From contig CM065819.1 in NCBI GenBank assembly GCA_033398695.1, positions 1,537,501-1,601,500 of the forward strand: a stretch of 64,000 bases of DNA, read 5' to 3'. Shown here piece after piece: positions 35,499 to 45,129 of the stretch (position 1 is its first letter; the number at the start of each line of letters is the position of its first letter). A program made the position numbers and the translations under genes. Under the pieces are notes generated by a model. That model was not told where the DNA came from and ran no database searches. It worked only from the letters and a program-made list of their open reading frames with translations. The stretch is from Orobanche coerulescens (lineage: Eukaryota; Streptophyta; Magnoliopsida; Lamiales; Orobanchaceae).

Positions 35499-37051
35499 TA
35501 AAATGATGAAAAATGACCCGGAAAGAGAATAAAAGCAATATGATTCAATGTCTGGGCAACAATAACACGAAATAGAAGTACGGGAACCCCAAAACGGTGT
35601 TTCCAAGCAATGATTACAAGGGTTCGCTCAACAAATCACGATTCGAAGAACAAGAAGAGGTTTGAAATGACATGATTTTCGACCGGGTATTACATTCTCC
35701 CCCTCTAAAAAGAAGTTTCGTCCCGAAACTTAAGAAATAAATAGTTCGGGGTATTCCACCCGCATCTTCTCTTCCGTCTCCCAAGTCGCCTCTTCGACTC
35801 CATGCCTCGACCATTGTACTTTAACCAGTGGAATGGTCTTATGCCGAAGCTGCTTCTCGCGACGTTCAAGGATCTTCACGGGTCTCTCCGGAAAGGTAAT
35901 ATCCTCGGCTACGTCAATCTCACTGTAGTCGATAATGTGGCTCGGATCCGGTACGTACTTCCTCAACTGGGACACATGAAAAACATTATGGATGTGACTC
36001 AAAGCTGGAGGCAACGCCAAGCGATAAGCTAAGTCTCCAACTCTGTCTAAAATCTCGAAAGGTCCGATATACCTTGGACTGAGTTTTCCCTTTTTACCGA
36101 AGCGGAAAACTCCTCTGGTCGGCGATACTTTGAGCAAGACGTGATCCCCCACTTCAAACTCCAAGGGTCGACGACGAGTATCGGCGTAAGATTTCTGACG
36201 ACTCTGGGCAGTCAGTAATCGATCTCGGATGATAGAAATCTTTTCCTTGGTTTCCAACAACATATCTGGTTCCGTCCCAACTAGCTCAGAAGCCTCGTCC
36301 CAACATAATGACGACCTACATCGCCTACCATAGAGAGCCTCGAAGGGTGCCATTTTCATCGACGCATGCCAACTATTATTGTAAGCAAACTCGATCAACG
36401 GCAAGTGAAGCTCCCAATCATTACTCCAGTCTAAGGCACAAGCCCGCAACATATCCTCCAACGTCTGAATCGTCCTCTCTGTCTGACCGTCCGACTGAGG
36501 ATGAAAGGAGGTGCTCAATCTCAACTCAGTACCCAGAGCCTGATGAACGGCCTGCCAAAAATGCGATATGAAACGGCCGTCTCGATCAGAAACAATGGTC
36601 TTGGGGGTACCGTGTAACCTCACGATCTCAGCGATAAAGGTTCGAGCCAATCTATCCGGTCCCCAAATATCCTTAATACCCAAAAAGTGTGCAGACTTGG
36701 TCAATCGATCGACAATTACCCAAATCATATTCATTCCAGTCCGAGTTATCGGCATGCCAGTGATAAAATCCATTGAGAAGCCCATGATATGTTGAGCCGA
36801 AACCTGGGAACAATTTTTAGGCCTGTGCCGCGGCACACCTATGCTGAGCCGCGGCACACAATGCGGTCAACTGCATAATTCGGCTTTTTAAACGAGATTT
36901 CAGCCATTTTCCTCCATTTCTTCTTCCATCGCGAGAGAGAGAGTTTGAGGGAGGAACTCTTTTCATATCTATCACTTGTGTGTTGAAGATTTACCACTTT
37001 CACTCGATTGGGAAGCCCGGATAGTCGATCTATCGCGTATTCCTTGGATCA
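35499..37051. other. Mosaic insert in gag (inverted integrase-LTR piece + short gag piece + LTR piece)
   Basis: 1,553 bp. First comes an inverted copy of the LTR start, polypurine tract, chromodomain and integrase core of the same family (35499-36776). About 20 bases of gag in plus orientation follow (36777-36797, AGCCCATGATATGTTGAGCC). The last part is LTR sequence in plus orientation (to 37051) that includes the palindrome array end and the TATA-like site. There is no target duplication and there are no TG..CA ends. The left junction lies within matching CTTCGGGT-CC shared by gag and the inverted LTR, and GCC is shared at the gag/LTR joint. This fits template switching during reverse transcription. 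Confidence 0.85.
35730..36800 (-). pseudogene. Inverted integrase-chromodomain fragment inside the mosaic insert
   Basis: On the minus strand the frame runs from the integrase core (MDFITGMPITRTGMNMIW, SDRDGRFISHFW, QTERTIQTLED) through the GPF/Y-type region to the chromodomain end VEYPELFIS. It lacks the integrase zinc finger. It differs from the native copy at 39700-40734 by a few residues (for example DIW for DTW), so it came from a sister copy or has since diverged. Upstream residues of the open frame are chance coding in gag and LTR sequence. Confidence 0.9.
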
Positions 37052-40000
37052 AATCGCGCGGTGACTTGCTATAATTGTGGCCGTTCAGGCCACATTAATT
37101 TGGAATGCCACTTTCCACCGTTGAAGTGTCACACGTGCGGACAGATGGGACATAGAGCGACTTATTGTTTCGAGCCGAATCAGACTTTGGACACTCGGGC
37201 TTCTGCCCCAGCTGGTCAACCTCAGCAGAATTTTGGCAGGGGCCGGGGACGGGGTCAGAACGCTGGAGGGGGGAACTCTAGCGTCGGTTCGGTACAAACA
37301 CGAGTTTATGAGATGCGTCGAACAGACGAGCCCGACGCGGCGGTGGCTTCAGGTACCATCCATATTTTATCTTATCCAGTCCGTGTGCTTTTTGATTCGG
37401 GTGCTACACATTCTTTTATTTCTTTGGAGTGTGTACGACGTTTGAATATAACTTGTCTGACTGTTTGCGATCCCTTCATCGTGAGACTGCCGAGCGGGGA
37501 TAGAATCATGGGGAACCAGGAGATTAGAGATTTTCCGGTGACTATATCCGGTATGGATTGGTTATCGAATTTAATTGTAGTTGATATGGAAGGCGAAGAC
37601 GTGATCCTTGGTGAAGATTGGCTTGATAGTCATCAAGCGATTATGAACTACCGTACTAAGGTTATCACCATGATGACTAAAGACGGATCTGAGTACTCCT
37701 TTTTGGGGCGTAAGTCGGGACTATCCAAGTTACTTATCAGTGCCATGAAGGCCGTAAAACTTTTGAATAAAGGTTGTGCGGGCTATTGGTGTTATGCCTT
37801 GAAAAAGGACGGAAATGAAATCGTTTTCTCTTCGATTCCGGTTGTTAGTGAGTACCCCGATGTATTCCCGGATGACCTCCCGGGATTACCACTAGATCGA
37901 GAGATAGAATTTACCGTAGACTTAGAGCCAGATGCGGCCCCGATCTCTAAAGCACCTTACCGGATGGCACCTTCCGAGATGCAGGAATTGAAGACTCAGT
38001 TGGGAGAGCTTTTGGAAAAAGGGTACATCAGACCGAGCGCTTCGCCTTGGGGCGCGCCTGTTCTCTTCATGAGGAAGAAAGATGGTTCACTATGTTTGTG
38101 CATCGACTACCGTGAGCTGAATAAAGTAACCATCAAAAACAAGTATCCTTTGCCTCGTATAGACGACTTATTTGATCAATTGCAAGGGGCTGCAGTTTTC
38201 TCGAAAATTGATTTAAGATCCGGGTATTATCAACTCAGGGTGAGGGAGTCCGACGTTCCGAAGACGGCGTTCCGGACGAGATATGGGCATTATGAATTTG
38301 TAGTTATGCCTTTTGGATTGACGAATGCGCCGGCAGTATTCATGCAGTTAATGAATAAAATATTCATCGAGTACCTCGACAGGTGTGTAGTCGTCTTTAT
38401 TGACGACATCTTGATCTATTCTCGAGATAAGGAGGAACATGCCCGGCACTTGCGTTTGGTCTTAGACATTTTGAGAACCGAGCACCTCTATGCAAAATTC
38501 TCGAAATGTGAGTTTTGGTTGGAAGAAGTTTTGTTTCTCGGCCATGTGATTTCGGCCGAAGGGGTTCGTGTAGACCCGCAGAAGATCTAGGCAGTGCTAA
38601 ATTGGGCACCGCCTAAAAATGTTAAAGAGGTTCGTAGCTTTTTGGGCATTGCTGGGTATTACCGTCAGTTTGTCGAGGGGTTCTCGAAACTCGCTCGACC
38701 GCTTACAAAATTACTCCAGAAGACCGAAAAGTTTATCTGGATGGATGAGAGACAACAGAGCTTCGATGAACTGAAGAGACGATTGACTTTAGCGCCGATT
38801 TTAACTTTACCGCATGGTAGCGAGGGCTTTGCAGTTTATAGTGACGCTTCGGGTCAAGGCCTGGGCTGTGTGCTTATGCAGCATGATAAGACGATAGCTT
38901 TTGCGTCTCGACAATTAAAGCCTTATGAGATGAATTATCCTACTCACGATTTAGAATTGGCCGCAATTGTCTTCGCACTCATGATTTGGCGGCATTATTT
39001 GTATGGTTCACCGTGCCGGATTTATACCGATCACAAGAGCCTGAAATATATTTTCAGCCAGAAGGAGCTGAATATGAGACAGAGACGTTGGCTAGAGTTG
39101 ATAAAGGATTATGACCTGGAAATTCTTTACCACCGGAAAGCCAATGTCGCTATGATGCTCGAGCCGCAAATCAAGATCTCTTCAAATGCTCAAGTTCTTA
39201 CGTCCCTGCATTTAAAATTCGTCAAGATCTAATTGAGCAAGGGATAGAAATTTGGTTTCAACGAGTACAGGGACAGTTGTGTACTCTCGAAATTACTTCG
39301 TCCTTAGTTGACGACATCAAAGGGAAGCAGTGGAGTGACCCGATGATTTCCCAACTGAAGGAAGACGTGATTAAAGGAAAAGCTCCTGGCTTTATGGTAC
39401 ACGAGGATAGTATTCTGAGATTTCAGGGCAGACTTTGCGTTCTGAACGATTTAGAGTTGAGACAGAGAATCCTCCGAGAAGCCCATGCTATGCCTTACTC
39501 AATCCACCCCGGGACGAGTAAGATGTACAAGGACTTGAAGCGAAATTTTTGGTGGAATAACATGAAGAAGGATGTTACGGAGTTTGTATTACGGTGCTTG
39601 ACGTGTCAACAAGTCAAGATCGAACATCAACGACCGGCGGGGTTGTTGAAACCACTTCCAATTCCCGAGTGGAAGTGGGAAGATATCTCAATGGATTTTA
39701 TCACTGGCATGCCGAGAACTCGGACTGGAATGAATATGATTTGGGTAATTGTCGATCGATTGACCAAGTCTGCACACTTTTTGGGTATTAAGGATACTTG
39801 GGGACCGGATAGATTGGCTCGAACCTTTATCGCTGAGATCGTGAGGTTACACGGTACCCCCAAGACCATTATTTCTGATCGAGATGGCCGTTTCGTATCG
39901 CATTTTTGGCAGGCCGTTCATCAGGCTCTGGGTACTGAGTTGAGATTGAGCACCTCCTTTCATCCTCAGTCGGACGGTCAGACAGAGAGGACGATTCAGA

Positions 40001-40734
40001 CGTTGGAAGATATGTTGCGGGCTTGTGCCTTAGACTGGAGTAATGATTGGGAGCTTCACTTGCCGTTGATCGAGTTTGCTTACAATAATAGTTGGCATGC
40101 GTCGATCAAAATGGCACCCTTCGAGGCTCTCTATGGTAGGCGATGTAGGTCGACATTATGTTGGGACGAGGCTTCTGAGCTAGTTGGGACGGAACCAGAT
40201 ATGTTGTTGGAGACCAAGGGAAAGAATTCTATCATCCGAGATCGATTACTGACTGGCCAGAGTCGTCAGAAATCTTACGCCGATACACGTCGTCGACCCT
40301 TGGAGTTTGAAGTGGGGGATCACGTCTTGATCAAAGTATCGCCGACCAGAGGAGTTTTCCGCTTCGGTAAAAAGGGAAAACTCAGTCCAAGGTATATCGG
40401 ACCTTTCGAGATTTTAGACAGAGTTGGAGACTTAGCTTATCGCTTGGCGTTGCCTCCAGCTTTGAGTCACGTCCATAATGTTTTTCATGTGTCCCAGTTG
40501 AGGAAGTACGTACCGGATCCGAGCCACATTATCGACTACAGTGAGATTGACGTAGCCGAGGATATTACCTTTCCGGAGAGACCCGTGAAGATCCTTGAAC
40601 GTCGCGAGAAACAGCTTCGGCATAAGACCATTCCACTGGTTAAAGTACAATGGTCGAGGCATGGATTCGAAGAGTCGACTTGGGAGACGGAAGAGAAGAT
40701 GCGGGTGGAATACCCCGAACTATTTATTTCTTAA
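37052..40734 (+). pseudogene. gag C-terminus and pol of chromovirus 3 (one amber codon, one frameshift)
   Basis: Gag zinc knuckles [14 protein letters not shown] and [14 protein letters not shown] come first, then protease ([10 protein letters not shown]) and RT with [16 protein letters not shown] and FIDDILIYS (37061-38590). A TAG at 38588-38590 replaces the conserved Glu after DPQKI. RNase H continues in the same frame (38594 to about 39150). A small indel near 39150 shifts the frame, and integrase is open to 40734. Integrase has its His/Cys zinc region (...CLTC), the catalytic D-D-E set (MDFIT, SDRDGRF, QTERT), the GPF/Y-type segment (LSPRYIGPFEI) and a chromodomain ending VEYPELFIS. Beside the gag amber codon and the insert, these two lesions are the only clear breaks. 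Confidence 0.93.
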
Positions 40735-40769
40735 GTTTCGGGACGAAACTTCTTTTTAGAGGGGTAGAA
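40735..40769 (+). other. Pre-PPT hairpin and polypurine tract, chromovirus 3
   Basis: GTTTCGGGACGAAAC (40735-40749) starts on the base after the pol stop and is a perfect 6-bp-arm hairpin. Then comes CTTCTTTTT and the purine tract AGAGGGGTAGAA, abutting the LTR at 40770. Confidence 0.88.
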
Positions 40770-42234
40770 TGTAATACCCGGTCGAAAATCATGTCATTTC
40801 AAACCTCTTCTTGTTCTTCGAATCGTGATTTTTTGAGCGAACCCTTGTAATCATTGCTTGGAAACACCGTTTTGGGGTTCCCGTACTTCTATTTCGTGTT
40901 ATTGTTGCCCAGACATTGAATCATATTGCTTTTATTCTCTTTCCTATGCTGAGCCGCGGCACACTGGTGTTGCATCCTCAGCCAAAACCCGCATGTACCC
41001 GGTTCCGCGGCACACCTGAGCTGAGCCGCGGCGCACTGCCGAAACCTGGGAACAATTTTTCGGCCTGTGCCGCGGCACACCTATGCTTAGTCGCGGCACA
41101 CAATGCGGTCAACTGCATAATTCGGCTTTTTAAAGGAGATTTCAGCCATTTTCCTCCATTTCTTCTTCCATCGCGAGAGAGAGAGAGAGTTTGAGGGAGG
41201 AACTCTTTTCATATCTATCACTTGTGTGTTGAAGATTTACCACTTTCACTCGGTTGGGAAGCCCGGATAGTCGATCTATCGCGTATTCCTTGGATCATAG
41301 CGCTTGAATATTCAAGAGGTAATTTCTTCGACATCCTGACTTCTCGATTTTGTGTGGGTTTTGACGTTTTGGATGATAAAATCATGGTGTAGGATGTGAT
41401 ATAGGCGTGATTATGGACATGATTGGGTATTCATCGGATTATTGAAAGATTATTCAAGAACACTTTGATTTTGTGTTGGTTTTTGGGGGTTTTCGTAGAT
41501 TCGTCCGTTTTATCCGATTGAAGCTTGAGAACCTTGAGATTTTGATATATCTATACCGTATGAGTGTTTTCTTCCGATTTTTCGGGTTGAATTATGTCAT
41601 TTTCGGACTTATGAGATTTGGACGATTTTCCAACCTCTAGTTGATTATCCGTATATCTTTATGAATCGTAGACGGGTTTCGGGGGTTTCTTCGTGTAATT
41701 TGAATATGGATCATTGATTATCATATTCCTTGCGAATCGTTTAGGTGCCGGAAGCGCGTTCTTGGACCTACCAATCTCATACCCCTTTTTCCGTTCGTCC
41801 CTCGATGTCTCAAAGGCATGTATACATTTATGATTGTATGTTCTCTACTTCGAAAGTATGAAATATTGATGGTATGATTATTTCTAGCCACTCCGGGACG
41901 GGCCTATGGTCCTCTGAGGGTTTCGTAGCCTCTGGTGCGATTCCATGGTTGATATGAACGAACCGTTTCTACGGCATTCATATGAAATAATGTTGGCATG
42001 TAATGAACGAACCGTTTTGACGGCATTCCTACATGTAACGGCGTATGATATGAACGAACCGTTTCTACGGCATTCACATACGTCTTGAGATTTAGTTATT
42101 CCAGAATACTAGTCTTAAATTGATGAATTGACGGATATTGATGAATTGACGGATTACATTTACTTTATTGTCGAGGAGTATTATGTTTCATATTGTTATA
42201 CTTGCACTAGCTATTCGACGGCTAACCCCTTTAT
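40770..42234 (+). repeat. 3' LTR of chromovirus 3, left part
   Basis: TGTAATACCC at 40770. It is shorter than the 5' LTR because about 140 bp of the palindrome array are missing. It is interrupted at 42234 inside the CCCC-TTTAT-GGGG hairpin loop; TTTAT (42230-42234) is the target duplication of the LARD dimer. It resumes at 56446. Confidence 0.94.
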
Positions 42235-42719
42235 TGTAATATCCGCAATTTTCGATTTTCGGTAAATTTCTTTTTTTTTTGGTCGGAGTCTGTTTTGACG
42301 ACTCGCTCATGACCGTTTCGTCATTCTGAGAATGATTAATTCTGCACTTTCTATCATCCGAGTTCGTTTCGGTGTCGTTTTGTTGAGTTCCGTGCTTTTT
42401 AGCGACTTTTCCGCACTTGAGTTCGATTCTTGCGAATCTCGGTCGAAACTGTTGTTTCGAGTTTCTCGCAAGTTCATTTAATGTTATTATTCAAGTTGCG
42501 AGCTTTGGTTCGGTGTTTCGATCACGTATCGTGATTTTCGGACGTTTTGGGCCATTTTTGTAATTTCCCAAAGTTTGGGGTAATTACTTCCGTTGTCGAA
42601 TTCCGACACTTCGGATGGTCGGAATCGTGTGTTCTCTTAGTGCTTGGATTCGTCTTTGCGAGTACTTCGTAACCGTATCTTCGATTTTTACTCGTGTTCG
42701 GGTTTCGGTCGTCCGCCGT

Positions 42720-43028
42720 CGGAGTGGCCACGGCCGAGTCACGGCCGGAGCAGGGCCTGGATCGCCGAGTTACGGCCGTAAGGTGCCGGTTAAGGCCGTA
42801 AGGTGTCCGAGTTACGGCCGTAAGCGTGATCGGGTATGGCCGCATTGAGCGGGCGGATTTTGTGAAGGCCATTCTGGCCGTAAGGTGTGCAGTTACGGCC
42901 GTAAGTACCGGCCGTATTTTTGACGACGCCGAATACGGCCGTAAGGCCTGCCGAGTACGGCCGTAAGGTGTCCGAGTTACGGCCGTAAGGCTCGCCGATT
43001 ACGGCCAGAATCACGGCTATATATAGCC
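42720..43028 (+). promoter_or_regulatory. U3 palindrome array and palindromic TATA box, LARD LTR 1
   Basis: About ten copies or near-copies of the perfect palindrome TTACGGCCGTAA end just before GGCTATATATAGCC, which is itself a perfect 14-bp palindrome holding the TATA box. The same arrangement recurs in LTR 2 (about 48410-48689) and LTR 3 (about 54060-54344). Confidence 0.65.
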
Positions 43029-43657
43029 TGGCTCGGCCAGATTTCATTTCTACTCGATTTTTTCCCTTCTTTCGGCGACGGGTGCGACGGGAAATGGTGT
43101 TCTTGGTCGATCCTACTCAATTCCAAGATGTTTTGGAAGATCCTTGTTGATTATATCAACATCTAATCCGTGTTCTTCGTCAAATCAAGGTATATTCTTG
43201 ATTTTCCTTCAAGTTGACTTTTTGGAGAGATTGTTCTTGATTTCGTTTCTAATCCGATTTTGATACATCGGTTGGTGTGGTATGATGTTATTAATCGTGT
43301 TCTATGGGTTGTATATCCATATATCAAGTTTGTTTAACTCGATTGACGATTCGAGTGTTCTTGGGAATTATTGAACATTTAGTGTTCGATTAAATGTCCC
43401 AATGAGTTTCCCTTCGATAGTTTGTTGGGATTTCCGTTGTTTTAGCCTTGATTCTCGTCGTAACCATGTGTTATTGTTATTTCCGGAGGTTTATAGGTGT
43501 TCGAGGATTCCGATGTTGAATTCCGTTTGGTGATTGATGATTCGTGTGGTGTTATTCTCGTGATACTCGTGGTGCTATCGCGTTCTTGATATTGTTCGGG
43601 GGTTCGGAGCTATTCGACCGCGTCTATCCGTCATCTTGTTGCGATCGTAGTTTTGAG

Positions 43658-44794
43658 GCAAGTATCTTGCCCATACATTTCATGTTTCGTTGATATAATT
43701 CTTGATAAATGATTTTATGCGAAATCCAATATTTAATGAACGTAAAAAGGGATTGGTATGTTCTCGATAAATGTTGTCTTTCAACGATAATTCGTATACT
43801 TCGTGAATATGTGTTCTCGGAATATGTGTGTTGGTTTTGTATGTTTAAAGATAATATGACCACTTGAGTGAGTTTGATAGACCGTAATCCTTTGCCGGGA
43901 TTACGTATTGTTATTGTGTACTTGTTCGGTAAGAACGTAATGTGTGTGATATTAGTTGTTACTCCTTGAAAGGAGGTTGTGATACTTAATGTTGTTTGGC
44001 TTGACAAGTGATTATTGTTGTGTGCTTGATGTATGTGATGTGCCTCCGGTAGGATTGTTGAATCTCCGGGATCCATACTTGCTAGTATGGGTCGGGCGTG
44101 ACCGTAGGGTTATCCAATCCGGGTATGTCTTGCGGGGACTCCGAGGTTCGTGGCTTGTTAGCCCGATGCCGAGATAACTTGTGGGGTTATCATCGGGTAT
44201 GTCTTGCGGGGACTCCGAGGTTCGTGGCTTGTTAGCGCGATGCCGGGATAACTTATGGTTGTGGTTTGATTATGCACGTATATGTGCTTGTAGTCGCGTG
44301 ATCGGTTACGGTGACATGTGATTTGATATAGTTTCCCTGTGGGTTATTCACTCGGGTTTGTTCTACGGGAGCATCTGAGGTCCGTGGCTTGCTAGCACGG
44401 GACGCGAATAATCTGTGGAAACAGGTTATTATGGTATGATCGGGTCATGGACCCCATTTGTTGTTATCGAATTCATGTTTTGAAAAAAAATGATTTTTGG
44501 GCTGTGTCCCTAAAGGTTTTTTGAAAGGTTTGAGAAATTCTTAAATCCCAATGTATTCAAAACTCCCGAGGTTGTAAAATGTTTTTTTTTACAGATGTAT
44601 ATCGGGTTTACCCTATCTTTCGATTTAATCATTTGATTAAGTGAATCACCTCGGGAAGTATGTTTATGATTAACATGTTTCGTGGAGTATGATATGTATG
44701 GCTCGTTTTCGTATTTTATACTTGCACTAGCAAAACAGTGGAGTTTTGCTAACCCCCGAGTATTCGGGGGGTGGATGTCTATTTTTGCATTCAG
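43658..44794 (+). other. Putative GC-AG leader intron, LARD LTR 1
   Basis: The donor is TTTGAG|GCAAGTATC and the branch-point match GCTAACC has its A at 44752. The acceptor TTTGCATTCAG|G ends at 44794, 42 nt downstream. A perfect 8-bp-arm hairpin AGCAAAAC/GTTTTGCT precedes the branch A, and CCCCCGA-GTAT-TCGGGGG follows it. Matching introns are predicted in LTR 2 (49317-50458) and LTR 3 (54978-56104). Confidence 0.5.
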
Positions 44795-45129
44795 GTTTTG
44801 GAGCATAGCACAGAGTCGGCACGAAGGATGATGAAAGATGAACGATACTAATCACACGAGGACCCGTTGATGTCGTACTGGTCTAGTTGTATTTTCTTTT
44901 CCGCTGCAGGATCTTTTCCCCGTTGTACGGAGTTTATCAGATTTTGACCCCTGCGTGGGTATGTGTTTGGAATTGAGTTGTATGTATTTATTGAAAGACC
45001 AAATCGGTCTACTGAGTCATTTTGCCTTGAAGGCATTGTCGAGATGTAAAATGTTGTTACCAGCCTGGTAGATCCTCGAGGAGAGGGTCTACGGCGTGTA
45101 ATATCCCTGAGTGGATTGGGGGTGTTACA

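Larger units (their letters stand above)
42235..45129 (+). repeat. LARD LTR 1
   Basis: TGTAATATCCGC...GGGGGTGTTACA. It has a palindrome array (42720-43010), a palindromic TATA box (43015-43028), a GT donor (43189/43190), a GC donor (43657/43658), a tandem pair of about 66-bp units with GTATGTCTTGCGGGGACTCC (about 44121-44250), a hairpin pair with branch point (44720-44770), an acceptor (44794) and a 33-bp terminal hairpin (45097-45129). Confidence 0.94.
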
